This document shows positions 1 to 14,266 of a stretch of DNA of 43,206 nt, piece by piece. This stretch comes from an uncultured Pelagibacteraceae bacterium (GTDB taxonomy: Bacteria; Pseudomonadota; Alphaproteobacteria; Pelagibacterales; Pelagibacteraceae). Each line of letters opens with the position of its first letter. Within the stretch, counting starts at the first letter, position 1. Under the pieces are notes generated by a model that saw only the letters and a program-made list of their open reading frames with translations, was not told the DNA's origin and made no database searches. Location: contig CACABD010000002.1 of NCBI GenBank assembly GCA_902530715.1, forward strand, positions 7,501 to 50,706, written 5' to 3'. The position numbers and the translations under genes are program-made.

Positions 1-1078
<1,078 letters not shown>

Positions 1079-1125
1079 TTTATGCACAGAAAAAAATTCT
1101 GTGTTTTGAATCAAATTTTTTATTA

Positions 1126-1174
1126 AATGTTCATTTATTCGAACATTCATGATTGTTCATCTATTCGAACAATC
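1126..1174 (-). repeat. Two tandem, near-identical hairpins in the tRNA-Ala/23S spacer
   Basis: aatgttc-atttattc-gaacatt (1126-1147) and gattgttc-atctattc-gaacaatc (1151-1174); perfect 7- and 8-bp stems with matching 8-nt loops. Confidence 0.75.
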
Positions 1175-1230
1175 GGATATAGATATTGATAATATTATAA
1201 TATTTACTTTTAAAATAACTGTGTGCTTCA

Positions 1231-1306
1231 TGGTGGAGGATAGCGGGATCGAACCGCTGACCTCCTGAATGCAAATCAGGCGCTCTCCCAGCTGAGCTAA
1301 TCCCCC
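1231..1306 (-). tRNA. tRNA-Ala (anticodon TGC)
   Basis: Reverse complement GGGGGATTAGCTCAGCTGGGAGAGCGCCTGATTTGCATTCAGGAGGTCAGCGGTTCGATCCCGCTATCCTCCACCA folds as a tRNA cloverleaf with encoded CCA. Confidence 0.97.
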
Positions 1307-1315
1307 AGATAAGTT

Positions 1316-1392
1316 TGGTGGGCCGAGATAGACTCGAACTATCGACCCCACCCTTATCAAGGGTGTGCTCTAACCAACTGAGCTACCGGCCC
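1316..1392 (-). tRNA. tRNA-Ile (anticodon GAT)
   Basis: Reverse complement GGGCCGGTAGCTCAGTTGGTTAGAGCACACCCTTGATAAGGGTGGGGTCGATAGTTCGAGTCTATCTCGGCCCACCA. Confidence 0.97.
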
Positions 1393-1499
1393 TTATTGTA
1401 TTTAATAGAAACACAAAAAATTAAGAAGAGAAATGCGGACGGTCAACATTAACCTGTTAAATATTTAGAATAAAATTAAAAAATTTTATTCATCCTTAG

Positions 1500-2975
<1,476 letters not shown>

Positions 2976-3269
2976 AAAACGGCGCACACTAGCTTCCATA
3001 TAAATCTAAGAATAAATTTATATGTAGTTGAAGTGTGTACGACAAATTTTGGTAACCTTAACCGTCCACACTTCTCTTCTTAAATTTCACGTTTTAAATA
3101 GCTAATTAGGCATAGCCTAATAATAACAATAATTTTATTGTTTGGAAAAAATGCTTATAGTACAAATTAGGACTAAATCAAGAATTATGATTGAAAAAAA
3201 TGACAAAAAAAGCAGTAAAAACGTGGTTTTTTGATGTTAAAATAACTTTGAGCAAAATAACTATTAAAA

Positions 3270-4571
3270 ATGAATTTTATTCAACTAAAAATTGTTAGTT
3301 TCTTTAAAAAAAATCTTGAAATCTTTTTATTATTAATTCTTTTAATAATTACTATTATTATTACACAACTGTACAATTCTAATACAAAAAAAATTCAAAG
3401 AGATTATCTAGAAATTATCAGAAATTCGTATTTCAAAAAGTCAGTTAACTATTTTTTTTCAAATTTAAAACCTAAATTCGAAGATATTGAATATACAATC
3501 AAGGACGGAGATACTCTTGTAAACATATTAGATGGTTTTTCAGTTGATAAAAAGGAGATTCAAGAAATTGTTAAATTATTAAAGGAAAATAAGATACAAA
3601 ACTTATATCAAAACAAAATACTCAAATTAACATTAGAAAATAACGAAAACTTGACAGGAGTATCTAGTATCTTAATTCCTGTTAGTAAGTCGAGAAAATT
3701 CCAAGTTTATAAAGATTATGAAAAAAACGCTTTTCTTAAAAATGAAATTATCACTAACTTAGAAAGAAAAATAGTATTAAAAGAAGGTATAATTAAATCA
3801 AGTCTGTATAAAAGTGCAACACAAGAAAATATTAGTCCAAATATTATAATAGAATTCGCAAGACTTTATGGTTTTCAAGTTGATTTTCAACGAGATATAA
3901 GAAAGAACGATTCTTTTCAATTAATATATGAAACTTTTGTTGATGAAAATGGGAGAGTTATCGAAAATGGAAATATTTTGTACGCAAACTTAGTTTTACG
4001 TGGACAATATAATCAATTATATTACTTTCCTAAAAAAAAGTTTGATGGTCATTACGATGAAAATGGAAAAAGTGTTAAAAAAGCGTTAATGAAAACTCCA
4101 ATTAATGGGGCAAGGTTGTCCTCATCTTTTGGTATGAGGAAGCATCCGATACTCGGTTATAATAAGATGCATAAGGGTACAGATTTTGCTGCACCAGAGG
4201 GTACACCGATTATGGCATCTGGTGACGGTGTAATAATTAAAGCTGGCTGGTGTGGTGGTGGAGGTAATTGCGTAAAGATAAAACACAACAAAACCTATCA
4301 AACTATATATGCACACATGAAAAATTTTTCTAATCTAGCTATTCCAGGGAATAGGGTTAAACAGGGTCAAATAATAGGTTACGTCGGTTCAACTGGGATG
4401 TCTACAGGTCCTCATCTCCATTATGAGGTAATAGAAAACGGAAAAAAAATAAATTCTCAACTTCTTAAACTTCCACCTGGAAAATCTTTAGAAGGAAATC
4501 ATAGAAAACAATTTGAGATAGTTAGAATAAAAACAGATGTGCTAAAATCTGATTTAGTTGCAAATTTTTAA
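3270..4571 (+). CDS. M23-family peptidase (LytM/NlpD-like), N-terminal transmembrane anchor
   Basis: 433 aa; GMRKHPILGYNKMHKGTDFAAPEGTPI and GPHLHYEV metal/active-site motifs. Confidence 0.9.
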   Translation: MNFIQLKIVSFFKKNLEIFLLLILLIITIIITQLYNSNTKKIQRDYLEIIRNSYFKKSVNYFFSNLKPKFEDIEYTIKDGDTLVNILDGFSVDKKEIQEIVKLLKENKIQNLYQNKILKLTLENNENLTGVSSILIPVSKSRKFQVYKDYEKNAFLKNEIITNLERKIVLKEGIIKSSLYKSATQENISPNIIIEFARLYGFQVDFQRDIRKNDSFQLIYETFVDENGRVIENGNILYANLVLRGQYNQLYYFPKKKFDGHYDENGKSVKKALMKTPINGARLSSSFGMRKHPILGYNKMHKGTDFAAPEGTPIMASGDGVIIKAGWCGGGGNCVKIKHNKTYQTIYAHMKNFSNLAIPGNRVKQGQIIGYVGSTGMSTGPHLHYEVIENGKKINSQLLKLPPGKSLEGNHRKQFEIVRIKTDVLKSDLVANF

Positions 4572-4891
4572 ACTGTTTCTATAGAAGTTTGGGATTTGTC
4601 TTTTTGTTTTTCTTTTTGTTCAGTTGAAATTCTTAAAAAGTGGTCTGCGTACTGATAGTAATTTTCTGAAAGAATTTTATCTCCATTAGATAACGCTTCT
4701 CTTGCTAGTTCGTTATACTTTAATATCAATTTATCAACATTTCCGTTATTTCTATTATTTTTTCTTCTAAATCCATTTTCTCTATTACCAAATTCTGAAT
4801 TTAATCTGCTAATATCATTAGATCTCTTAAAAGATCTATCTTGCATATTTCTATTTCTAATTCTTTTTTGATTATTTTTAAATGGTCTCAT
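4568..4891 (-). CDS. DUF4167-like basic protein
   Basis: 107 aa; KYNELAREALSNGDKILSENYYQYADHFLRI pattern; position next to prmC-prfA is typical in alphaproteobacteria. Confidence 0.75.
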   Translation of the reverse strand: MRPFKNNQKRIRNRNMQDRSFKRSNDISRLNSEFGNRENGFRRKNNRNNGNVDKLILKYNELAREALSNGDKILSENYYQYADHFLRISTEQKEKQKDKSQTSIETV

Positions 4892-4898
4892 TACTTTG

Positions 4899-5738
4899 TT
4901 AGGAAATTTTTGTAGATATTATACATCTATCATGTTTTGAAAAATCTTTTGTTATTTTATTTACATAAAAATTATATTTTTTTAGTATTTTAAACATTTT
5001 GTATTTATGATTATTACCAATTTCAATAATTAATTTTCCATTTATTTTTAGTAATTGTGAAGCTTTAATTATCACCTTAACTAATACTTCAATTCCATCA
5101 ATTCCTCCATCTAAAGCCTTTAATGGTTCATGATCACTAACGCCCAAATATTTTAGCTGATGTCTATCAATATAAGGAGGATTGCTTAAAATTAAATCAT
5201 ATTTTCCTGAATTAAAATTGTCAACATCTGTTTTTAAAATTTTGATTCTATTACTAATATGATGTAATTTTGCATTAAATTTAGCTATTTTTACTGCTTT
5301 AGAGCAACAATCTATGCCAATAGCTGAACAATTTTTTCTCTCTTTTAAAACTGATGTTATTAAACAACCTGAGCCTATTCCAATTTCTAATAGTTTTTTT
5401 TTTTGATTTTTATAAATTATATTTAAAGACGCCTCAACTAAATGTTCAGTCTCAGGTCTTGGAACAAGAACATCTTTATTTATATAAAATTCGTTTTTCC
5501 AGAATTCTTTTTTTTTTATTATATATGCTATAGGTTCATTTTCTTTTCTTCTTTTTATATTTGAAAGAAAGTTGTTAAATCTCAAAATACTTATCTCTTG
5601 ATCAAGGTTTAGTATTAATTTTTCTCTGGAAATGTTTAAACTTTTACACAGCAAAAGCTCGGCATCAATTTTATAGCTATTTTTTTGATTAAGTTTCAAT
5701 AAATTATATCCCTCATTTAACGCGTAAAATAAATTCAT
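4899..5738 (-). CDS. prmC: Peptide chain release factor glutamine methyltransferase
   Basis: 279 aa; LEIGIGSGC and NPPYI motifs; overlaps prfA start. Confidence 0.92.
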   Translation of the reverse strand: MNLFYALNEGYNLLKLNQKNSYKIDAELLLCKSLNISREKLILNLDQEISILRFNNFLSNIKRRKENEPIAYIIKKKEFWKNEFYINKDVLVPRPETEHLVEASLNIIYKNQKKKLLEIGIGSGCLITSVLKERKNCSAIGIDCCSKAVKIAKFNAKLHHISNRIKILKTDVDNFNSGKYDLILSNPPYIDRHQLKYLGVSDHEPLKALDGGIDGIEVLVKVIIKASQLLKINGKLIIEIGNNHKYKMFKILKKYNFYVNKITKDFSKHDRCIISTKIS

Positions 5739-6811
5739 TTTTCTAGACTCCTTAGTTCTTCATCTTGTGCATGTAAATTAAGGCTATCAATCATCTCATC
5801 AAATATCTCGCCTTCCAAAAAATCATCAAGTTTATGTAAAGTCAAATTTATTCTGTGATCAGTGACCCTTCCTTGTGGGAAATTGTACGTCCTAATTCTT
5901 TCTGATCTGTCTCCAGTACCAATTTTATTTTTTCTATCTTTAGATCTTGCATCTTCTAATTTTTTTCTTTCAAACTCATAAATTCTAGACCTCAAAATCT
6001 TAAGACCCTTTTCTTTATTTCTAATTTGTGACTTTTCATCTTGTTGACTTACTACTATACCTGTTGGTAAGTGAGTAATTCTAACTGCAGAATCTGTAGT
6101 ATTAACGCTTTGACCCCCGGGTCCACTGCTTCTAAAAACGTCTATTCTCAAATCATTATCATCAATTTTTACATCAACTTCCTCTGCCTCTGGCAACACT
6201 GCCACTGTAGCGGCTGATGTATGAACTCTCCCTTGGGTCTCAGTATCAGGAACTCTTTGAACTCGATGAACGCCACTCTCAAATTTAAGTAAAGAATAAA
6301 TATTTTTTCCTTTAATGGTTGCTATTACCTCTTTTAATCCGTCAGCTTCACTTTTTGAAATACTTATTATTTCTAATGACCATTTTTTTTTATTACTTAT
6401 TTTTTCATACATTTTAAATAGATCTGCAGCAAATAAGCTTGCCTCTAGTCCGCCTGTTCCAGCTCGAATTTCTATTATTGCATTTTTTCTATCAGCGTCG
6501 TCTTTTGGAAGTAAAAATAATTTCAATTTTTTTTCGTTTACTATTTTCTTTTTTTTAAGATCCTCTATCTCTATTTTGGCTAAATCTTTTATTTCCTGGT
6601 CTGATCTAGGATCATTTAATATTTTTTCTATGTCACTTAATGCACCATCATAAGATAAATATTGCTTCGCATTAACTAAAATTTCATTTAAATCCGAATA
6701 TTCTTTTGAAATTTTGGCAAAATTTTTTTTATCTATCTTGTCTGATGACAATTTACTCTCTAATAATTCATGCTTAGAGATAATTTCTCTTACTTTATCA
6801 ACTGGTATCAT
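5735..6811 (-). CDS. prfA: Peptide chain release factor 1
   Basis: 358 aa; GGQ motif in [27 protein letters not shown]. Confidence 0.97.
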   Translation of the reverse strand: MIPVDKVREIISKHELLESKLSSDKIDKKNFAKISKEYSDLNEILVNAKQYLSYDGALSDIEKILNDPRSDQEIKDLAKIEIEDLKKKKIVNEKKLKLFLLPKDDADRKNAIIEIRAGTGGLEASLFAADLFKMYEKISNKKKWSLEIISISKSEADGLKEVIATIKGKNIYSLLKFESGVHRVQRVPDTETQGRVHTSAATVAVLPEAEEVDVKIDDNDLRIDVFRSSGPGGQSVNTTDSAVRITHLPTGIVVSQQDEKSQIRNKEKGLKILRSRIYEFERKKLEDARSKDRKNKIGTGDRSERIRTYNFPQGRVTDHRINLTLHKLDDFLEGEIFDEMIDSLNLHAQDEELRSLEK

Positions 6812-6814
6812 TAT

Positions 6815-7915
6815 TTACTTTTTATTTAAAATCTCAGCTTCTTTTTTTTCTATAATTGAAACCACTTGAGAAATTATCTCTTCATTTTTTATCTTTTTAT
6901 TTTGAATACCGTTTAGGTACAACATGTTGCTGTCTTTTCCTCCCCCTGTTATACCTATTTCAGTTTGAGAAGCCTCACCAGGTCCGTTGACCACACAACC
7001 TATTATAGATAGTGTTATTGGTGTTTTTATGTGAGCTAATTTTTCTTCAAGCTTTTTTACAGTTTCTATTACATCGAAACCCTGTCTTGCGCATGAAGGA
7101 CAAGAAATTATTTTAACACCTCTAGATCTTAAATTTAAAGATTTTAAAATTTCATTTCCAATTTTAATTTCTTTAATGGGATCATCAGATAGAGAAACTC
7201 TTAGGGTATCTCCTATGCCTTCAAGCAATAAAACACCTAAACCAATAGAAGATTTTACACTACCTGGTACAAAGCTACCAGATTCGGTAATTCCTAAATG
7301 AAGCGGATAATCTGTTTTTTTTGATAGCTGTCTATATGCTGCTATTGATAAAAAAACGTCTGAAGACTTTACGCTAATTTTAATCTGATCAAAGTTATTA
7401 TCCTCAATTAATTTTACATTTCTGAGAGCGCTATCAACTAAAGCTTCTGGGCAAGGTTCCTTATATTTTTTAAGTAGATCTTGTTCTAAAGATCCTGCAT
7501 TTACTCCAACTCTTATTGAACAACCATTATATCTTGCAGATTTAATTACTTCTTTTAACTTATCATTATTTCCAATATTGCCCGGATTTATCCTTAAACA
7601 TTTTGCACCGTTATCAGCAGCTTCCAAAGCTCTTTTATAATGAAAATGAATATCGGCAATTATAGGCACCTTGGAATGTTTACATATTTCTTTTAAAGCT
7701 TTGGTCGAATCTTCATCAGGGCAAGATACTCTAACCAGATCTGCTCCTTCATTAACAAGATCATCAATTTGTTTAATTGTTGCTTTTATGTTGGTAGTAA
7801 GTGTATTAGTCATTGATTGTACTGATATAGGGTTTGAACCACCAATTTTGACGTTTCCTACATTTATTTCTTTTGATTTTCTTTTCAAAATATCTCTATA
7901 AGGTCTTAAATTCAT
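6815..7915 (-). CDS. ispG: 4-hydroxy-3-methylbut-2-en-1-yl diphosphate synthase
   Basis: 366 aa; [36 protein letters not shown]. Confidence 0.96.
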   Translation of the reverse strand: MNLRPYRDILKRKSKEINVGNVKIGGSNPISVQSMTNTLTTNIKATIKQIDDLVNEGADLVRVSCPDEDSTKALKEICKHSKVPIIADIHFHYKRALEAADNGAKCLRINPGNIGNNDKLKEVIKSARYNGCSIRVGVNAGSLEQDLLKKYKEPCPEALVDSALRNVKLIEDNNFDQIKISVKSSDVFLSIAAYRQLSKKTDYPLHLGITESGSFVPGSVKSSIGLGVLLLEGIGDTLRVSLSDDPIKEIKIGNEILKSLNLRSRGVKIISCPSCARQGFDVIETVKKLEEKLAHIKTPITLSIIGCVVNGPGEASQTEIGITGGGKDSNMLYLNGIQNKKIKNEEIISQVVSIIEKKEAEILNKK

Positions 7916-9132
7916 AAATTATTGTTCAATTTAAATTCTTGATGGAGTATTTCAACAGATTTTTTTAAATTTTTTTTGTTAATTAGAACAGATATTTTAA
8001 TTTCAGAGGTAGATATAACCTCAATATTTATTTTTTCTTTTGCTAATGCTTTAAACATTCTATAAGTAATTCCTGGTGTAGTTATCATTCCTACACCAAC
8101 AATTGATACTTTTGAAACATTTTCATTTACTACCAATTTTTTAAATTTGATTGATTTATTATTTTCTAACAACCTTCTAGTTTTTATTAAATCCTCTAAT
8201 TTAACGGTAAATGTCAAATCTGTCTCTCTGCTTTCAGCTGATATGTTCTGAATTACCATATCTACATTAATTGAATTCTCATAAAGAGGTTTAAAAATAG
8301 ATGCCGCTACTCCAGGTTTATCTTTAACTCCTATCAGTGTAAGTTTTGAGTCGTTTTTAGTAAAGGAAATTCCTCTTATAGTATTTTTACTAAAAATATT
8401 TTTTTTTCTTGTTATAGTAGTACCAATTTTTTTTGAAAAAGTTGATCTAACATCTATCTCAATTCTATTAAGTCTTGCCTCTTGTATTGACACGGGCTGC
8501 ATAACTTTTGCACCAAGTGATGCCATCTCTAGCATCTCTTCATAAGATATTTTATTTATTTTTTTCGCAGATTTTATTAAATTCGGATCGGTTGTATAAA
8601 TACCTTTAACATCTGTATAGATTATGCATTTTTCAGCATTGAAAAACTTAGCACACAATATTGCACTTGTGTCTGATCCTCCCCTTTCTAACGTAGTTAT
8701 TCTAAAATCAGAGTTAACTCCTTGAAATCCTGCAACAATCGGTATGCCTCCTGATTTAAGATAATTTATCAACTTATTTTTTTTTATTTTAACGATTCTT
8801 GATGAACTATAATTACCTTTGGTCAAAATTGGTAATTGCCATCCTAACCAGGATCTAGACTTAAAACCTAGTTCATTAAGTTTGCCAGCTATTAAAGCAC
8901 ACGAAATTTGCTCACCGGTCGATAAAATTACATCTTTTTCTTCATCAGGAAAATTTTTAGAAATTTTTTTCGTTTTTAATAGCAATTCGTTTGTAACACC
9001 ACTCATAGCTGAAGATACAACGATTACTTTATATTTTTTATTTATGTATGATGTAATTATTTTAGCCACTTTTGCAATTTTTTTTAGGTTTCCGACTGAA
9101 GTTCCCCCAAATTTTAAGACAATAATTTTCAT
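7912..9132 (-). CDS. lysC: Aspartate kinase
   Basis: 406 aa; [17 protein letters not shown]-terminal ACT domains. Confidence 0.96.
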   Translation of the reverse strand: MKIIVLKFGGTSVGNLKKIAKVAKIITSYINKKYKVIVVSSAMSGVTNELLLKTKKISKNFPDEEKDVILSTGEQISCALIAGKLNELGFKSRSWLGWQLPILTKGNYSSSRIVKIKKNKLINYLKSGGIPIVAGFQGVNSDFRITTLERGGSDTSAILCAKFFNAEKCIIYTDVKGIYTTDPNLIKSAKKINKISYEEMLEMASLGAKVMQPVSIQEARLNRIEIDVRSTFSKKIGTTITRKKNIFSKNTIRGISFTKNDSKLTLIGVKDKPGVAASIFKPLYENSINVDMVIQNISAESRETDLTFTVKLEDLIKTRRLLENNKSIKFKKLVVNENVSKVSIVGVGMITTPGITYRMFKALAKEKINIEVISTSEIKISVLINKKNLKKSVEILHQEFKLNNNL

Positions 9133-9196
9133 TGCTATATGTTATTTAAATTTTATATTTAGGTAGATATTATCATAAATAAAAAGTCAACTATCA

Positions 9197-9925
9197 ATGA
9201 AAAATATTACTGTTAATAAAAAAGAAATTGATAAATTTTCAAAATTAGCCTCAGAATGGTGGGACCCAAATGGAAAATTCAAACCATTGCATAAATTTAA
9301 CCCTGTCAGGCTAAATTATATTAAAAAAAGTATTTTAGATAAATTAAAAAAAAGAAGTAGTGGCAAGTCTCTTAAAAATATAAAGGTCTTAGATATAGGT
9401 TGTGGTGGTGGTTTACTTTGTGAACCTTTGTCAAAATTGGGTGCGAAAGTGGTTGGTATAGATGCTTCGGAAAAGAACATTAAAATTGCGAAGACTCACG
9501 CAAAAAAAAGTAAATTAAAAATAAATTATTATTGTGCCTCTCCAGAAAATTTTATTTCTAAAGAAAAATTTGATGTTATTTTAAATATGGAGATTGTAGA
9601 ACATGTTGAAAATGTTAATTTATTTCTAAAAGAAAGTTCCAAGTTTTTAAAAAAAAATGGAATCATGTTCATTGCAACATTAAATAAAACCTTAAAATCT
9701 TACGTATTTGCAATATTAGGTGCTGAGTATATTTTGAGGTGGTTGCCAATTGGCACTCATGATTGGAACATGTTTATATCACCTGATAAACTTGTGAAAA
9801 TATGTGAAAAAAACTCGTTATCATTAGATGAAATTTTAGGTGTAAAATATAATGTTATTTCAGGGGAATGGGATTTTTCTACTGATGATGATGTGAATTA
9901 CATAGCAAGGTTTAAAAAAATTTAA
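9197..9925 (+). CDS. ubiG: Ubiquinone biosynthesis O-methyltransferase
   Basis: 242 aa; ASEWWDPNGKFKPLHKFNPVRLNYI, VLDIGCGGGLLCEPL. Confidence 0.95.
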   Translation: MKNITVNKKEIDKFSKLASEWWDPNGKFKPLHKFNPVRLNYIKKSILDKLKKRSSGKSLKNIKVLDIGCGGGLLCEPLSKLGAKVVGIDASEKNIKIAKTHAKKSKLKINYYCASPENFISKEKFDVILNMEIVEHVENVNLFLKESSKFLKKNGIMFIATLNKTLKSYVFAILGAEYILRWLPIGTHDWNMFISPDKLVKICEKNSLSLDEILGVKYNVISGEWDFSTDDDVNYIARFKKI

Positions 9926-10344
9926 TTATTTTTATCATCTATCCAGGGAAATGAATGAGCTTCTATACCCTCTTCATTTAAATTTGCAATCTGTTCTTTT
10001 GTTGCATTTCCAAATATCCCTTTTGTTTTTTTTCTACTGTTATAATGTGATTCCCTTGCCTTATATGCAAAATCATCTCCAACATTTTCAAAATTGTTTT
10101 TAATAAAATTCTGAAATTCCAAAATTTTTTTTTTTGTTTTTTTATTATTTTTTATGTCATTTTCATCCTTAAAATTTAAACTTAATAAATTAGGTGCCAT
10201 TATAGTTTTGCCAATATCTTTAGAATTACAAAAGTGACAAGTAAGATATTCTTTTTTTCTTAGTTTTTCATATTCAAAAGAGGATGAATACCAACTATCA
10301 TACGATTTAAAACAACTGTTACATTTTAATCTATATTTAATCAT
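9922..10344 (-). CDS. DUF1178 family protein
   Basis: 140 aa; zinc-ribbon-like start MIKYRLKCNSC...CHFC typical of DUF1178. Confidence 0.8.
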   Translation of the reverse strand: MIKYRLKCNSCFKSYDSWYSSSFEYEKLRKKEYLTCHFCNSKDIGKTIMAPNLLSLNFKDENDIKNNKKTKKKILEFQNFIKNNFENVGDDFAYKARESHYNSRKKTKGIFGNATKEQIANLNEEGIEAHSFPWIDDKNN

Positions 10345-10347
10345 TAT

Positions 10348-11649
10348 TTAACTTCTGTAGTCAGAATTAATTTCTAAATATTTTTTTGTGAAGTCCATTG
10401 TATAACAAGTAAATTTTTTTTTGCCCAAATTAATATCTACTATGATATTTATACTATCATTTTTCATGTACTCCTTGACATCATCTTCTGAATAGTTTTT
10501 AGCAACTTGACCCTTTTCGAAAACTTTGTGGTTCCCTAATATTAAATTTATAGTATTGACGTTTAAATCAACATCATTTTTTCCAACAGCCATCATTATT
10601 CTACCCCAATTAGGGTCTTCTCCTGCTATTGCAGCTTTTACTAAAGCAGAGTTAGCAATTGAAAAAGCGATTTTTTTTGCATCTTCCTCACTTTTGCAAT
10701 TTAGTACATCTATTTGAATGAACTTTGATGCGCCCTCGCCGTCACTCACTACTCTTTTGGCTAAATTTAATAATACATTATTGATAGATTTGTCGAAATC
10801 TTTCAATTTCTTATCGTTAACGTTTGTTATATTTTTATTTTTCGCAACTCCAGTTGAGAAAATTGTTATCATATCATTAGTGCTTGTGTCTCCATCGCAT
10901 GTGATTGCATTGAATGTATTATATATATTTTTTTTTAAAATTTTTTTTAAAACACTAGAAGATAAATTTGCATCTGTAAAAATATATGCAAGTGTTGTAG
11001 CCATATTAGGAAAAATCATACCTGACCCTTTTGCTATGCCGTAGATCTTAACTTTTGTATTACCTATTTTACATTCCTCCATAGCAAGTTTTGGTTTTAG
11101 GTCTGTCGTGAGAATACTCATAGCAGATTTAATCCATAAATATTTATTTTGTGTATATTTTATTTTATCAACTAAAGTTTTAATAGATGACTTAATTTTT
11201 GTATGTGGAAACGGTTCTCCTATAGTGCCTGTACAGCCGAATATAATCTCTTCAGGGGTTATTTTTTTAGGGTTATCTTCATCTAATTTTTGTTTGTGCG
11301 TTAATAATCTCGCTGTCTCTTCAGCAATATCCTTTAAGGAATTATAACCTTTTAAACCTGTTAAACAATTTGCATTTCGTGCGTTAATTATTAGTGCTTT
11401 AATTTTTTTACTTTTAATTGACATATTCCATTTAATATTTTCTGAAATTATCTTTGACTGTGTATATACAGATGCATATTCTGCCCCATTTCTGAAATAA
11501 AAAAGTGTAAGATCATCCCTGCTATTATTGTATAAATTTGCTGATGTAACTGAAATTGACAATCCATCAAGGTGATCTAGGTCTTGAAAGTCTGCCATTT
11601 TTGACCTGTCTTTTTTGGAAATTAAGAAATTATTTAAATTTATTGCCAT
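10348..11649 (-). CDS. argJ: Glutamate N-acetyltransferase / amino-acid N-acetyltransferase
   Basis: 433 aa; ATTLAYIFTDANLSS autocleavage region, GEDPNWGRIMMAVG. Confidence 0.95.
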   Translation of the reverse strand: MAINLNNFLISKKDRSKMADFQDLDHLDGLSISVTSANLYNNSRDDLTLFYFRNGAEYASVYTQSKIISENIKWNMSIKSKKIKALIINARNANCLTGLKGYNSLKDIAEETARLLTHKQKLDEDNPKKITPEEIIFGCTGTIGEPFPHTKIKSSIKTLVDKIKYTQNKYLWIKSAMSILTTDLKPKLAMEECKIGNTKVKIYGIAKGSGMIFPNMATTLAYIFTDANLSSSVLKKILKKNIYNTFNAITCDGDTSTNDMITIFSTGVAKNKNITNVNDKKLKDFDKSINNVLLNLAKRVVSDGEGASKFIQIDVLNCKSEEDAKKIAFSIANSALVKAAIAGEDPNWGRIMMAVGKNDVDLNVNTINLILGNHKVFEKGQVAKNYSEDDVKEYMKNDSINIIVDINLGKKKFTCYTMDFTKKYLEINSDYRS

Positions 11650-11716
11650 ATGTTTAAAATTATTAGTTTATGACTATATAATTATTTGAATATTAATGTA
11701 TATGAAAAATTAAATA

Positions 11717-14266
11717 ATGCTAAATCCTATAAGTTTTATCAGCAAAATATTTAAAAGTAGCAGTCAAAATGAGATTGATAAAATCCAATATCTTTTAAAA
11801 AAGATAAATAATCTTGAGATCAAAGTTTCAAAATTAGACAACAAGGATTTTCCAATCAAAACCAAAAGTTTGAAATCTAAACTATTAAATGGAGCCCTTA
11901 GTGATGATATGCTGTGTGAGGCTTTTGCTTTAGTTAGAGAAGCATCTAAAAGACAAAGAGGGGAAAGACATTTTGATGTTCAAATATTAGGAGGTATAGT
12001 TTTACATCAAGGTAAAATTGCTGAGATGAAAACTGGTGAAGGTAAAACTATCACGATTGCTCTGGCTGCATATTTAAATTCACTGTATGGAAAAGGAGTT
12101 CATGTAGTAACTGTAAATGATTATCTCGCTAAAAGAGACTGCGAAGATATGTCAAAAATTTATAATTTTTTAGGAGTAAGTTGTGGTTTTATAAATAATT
12201 ATCAAGATGATGAAGAAAGGTTAAAAAATTACAAGTGCGATATTACATATGCTACTAATAGTGAACTAGGTTTTGACTATTTAAAAGACAACATGAAACT
12301 TTCATTAAGTCAAATTGTTCAAAAAAATAGAAAATATGCAATAGTTGATGAAATTGATTCTTGTCTTATAGACGAAGCTAGAACACCATTAGTTATTTCA
12401 GGACAATCTGAAGATACAAGTAATCAACATAGATCTATAAATAATTTTATAAAAAATTTAAAGTCATCTGATTATGAAATTGATGAGAAAGATAGAACTA
12501 TAATGCTTTCTAACAGTGGTATTGATAACATAGAAAATATTCTAAGTAATATAGGAATCTTAAAAAATAATAATTTTTACGATCCTGCAAATCTTCATAT
12601 AGTTCATCATGTAAATCAAGCTTTAAAGGCAAATTTTATTTTTAAGAAAGATAAGGATTATGTTATAGCTGACAATAAAATCAAAATCGTAGATGAATTA
12701 TCTGGAAGAATACTAGAGGGGAGAAGATATGGGGACGGACTACACCAGGCAATTGAAGCAAAAGAAAATGTTCATATTGAAATAGAAAATCAAACCCTTG
12801 CTTCAATCACCTATCAAAACTACTTCAAACTATATGAAAAACTATCAGGTTGTACTGGGACAGCTTTGACAGAAAGCCAAGAATTTTTTGAAATTTATAA
12901 TTTAAATGTTGTATCAATTCCGACAAATAAAAAGATGATAAGGAAAGATTTGAATGATAAAATATTTAGAACTGAAGTAGAAAAACAAAAAGCAATTGTT
13001 GATTTAATAATTGAATGTAACAAAAAAGGTCAACCTGCTTTAGTTTTCACATCTAGTGTCGATAAATCAGAGATATACTCTGAACTTTTGAAAAAGAAAA
13101 ATATAGAACACACTGTTTTAAATGCAAAAAATCATGAGAAAGAGGCTGATATTATTGCCAATGCTGGAAAATTACACTCTGTAATAATAACAACAAGTAT
13201 TTCTGGGAGAGGTGTAGATATTAAACTTGGTGGTAAAAAATTTAATTCAGATAATACAAACAATGTTGAACCAAATGATGAAAAAAAAAAAGTAAAGTCA
13301 CTGGGTGGTTTATATGTTATTGGCACTGAAAGAATGGAATCTAGGCGGGTCGACAACCAAGCAAGGGGAAGATCGGGCAGACAGGGAGATGAAGGAAATT
13401 CAATTTTCTTTGTAAGCCTAGAGGATGATTTAATGAGAATTTTTGGTTCAGAGTCTATCAATAATATGTTAGAAAAACTCGGACTTAAAGAGGGTGAAAG
13501 TATTGATCATCCTTGGATAAATAAAGCCCTCGAGAGAGCTCAACAAAAAGTAGAAGCAAGAAATTTTGATATAAGAAAATCTCTTTTAAAATTTGATAAT
13601 GTGCTTAATGATCAAAGACAAGTAATTTTCAATCAAAGAAAGAAAATTTTGAGTACGGAGGAAATAACCAAATTTATAGATAAGCTTCTCGAGGATGAAA
13701 CAAAACATGTTTTAATCGAAAAAAATAAATCTGTAGATGTTGAAAAAAATAAAGTTTTGAAAAGTAAATTTGAAATTTTGTTACAAAATAATGACAAAAA
13801 TTATTTAAATAAAATTTTATCCTCAAGTAATAAAGAAATTGATAATGCAATTAAAGATATATTCTTAAATAAAAGAGATTATAGAATCTCTAAAATTTCT
13901 GAGCCTGGTAACAAAGATCTTGAGAGGAAGATATTTTTGCAAATTATAGACTTAAACTGGAAGAATCATATTCAATACCTTGAACAACTTAGACAAGTAA
14001 TCGGTTTAAGGTCTTACGGTCAAAGAGACCCTTTAGTTGAATATAAAAAAGAATCTTTTGAGTTATTCAAAAATTTGATGGATAAGATTAGGCAAGATAC
14101 TTTGGTATTATTATTGAATTTAAGAATCGCTGAGGATGCCGTAAAACCTAAAACAGGTGAAAAAATAATAAATAGAAATAAAAAAAAAATTGGTAGAAAT
14201 GAGTTATGCTTCTGTGGTTCAAATAAAAAATACAAGCATTGTTGCGGTTCTCTATCTAAAGTATAA
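11717..14266 (+). CDS. secA: Preprotein translocase ATPase SecA
   Basis: 849 aa; EMKTGEGKTITIALAAYLNSLYGKGVHVVTVNDYLAKRD, GRSGRQGDEG, C-terminal CFCGSNKKYKHCCG zinc motif. Confidence 0.98.
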   Translation: MLNPISFISKIFKSSSQNEIDKIQYLLKKINNLEIKVSKLDNKDFPIKTKSLKSKLLNGALSDDMLCEAFALVREASKRQRGERHFDVQILGGIVLHQGKIAEMKTGEGKTITIALAAYLNSLYGKGVHVVTVNDYLAKRDCEDMSKIYNFLGVSCGFINNYQDDEERLKNYKCDITYATNSELGFDYLKDNMKLSLSQIVQKNRKYAIVDEIDSCLIDEARTPLVISGQSEDTSNQHRSINNFIKNLKSSDYEIDEKDRTIMLSNSGIDNIENILSNIGILKNNNFYDPANLHIVHHVNQALKANFIFKKDKDYVIADNKIKIVDELSGRILEGRRYGDGLHQAIEAKENVHIEIENQTLASITYQNYFKLYEKLSGCTGTALTESQEFFEIYNLNVVSIPTNKKMIRKDLNDKIFRTEVEKQKAIVDLIIECNKKGQPALVFTSSVDKSEIYSELLKKKNIEHTVLNAKNHEKEADIIANAGKLHSVIITTSISGRGVDIKLGGKKFNSDNTNNVEPNDEKKKVKSLGGLYVIGTERMESRRVDNQARGRSGRQGDEGNSIFFVSLEDDLMRIFGSESINNMLEKLGLKEGESIDHPWINKALERAQQKVEARNFDIRKSLLKFDNVLNDQRQVIFNQRKKILSTEEITKFIDKLLEDETKHVLIEKNKSVDVEKNKVLKSKFEILLQNNDKNYLNKILSSSNKEIDNAIKDIFLNKRDYRISKISEPGNKDLERKIFLQIIDLNWKNHIQYLEQLRQVIGLRSYGQRDPLVEYKKESFELFKNLMDKIRQDTLVLLLNLRIAEDAVKPKTGEKIINRNKKKIGRNELCFCGSNKKYKHCCGSLSKV

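Noticed and set aside
6315-6653. Antisense ORFs opposite conserved genes (e.g. 6315-6653, 10718-11044, 13132-13461, 16640-17023, 32011-32331)
   Set aside because: They lie opposite strongly conserved coding sequences, have low-complexity Phe/Ser/Leu-rich translations typical of AT-rich antisense frames, and match no family I recognise.
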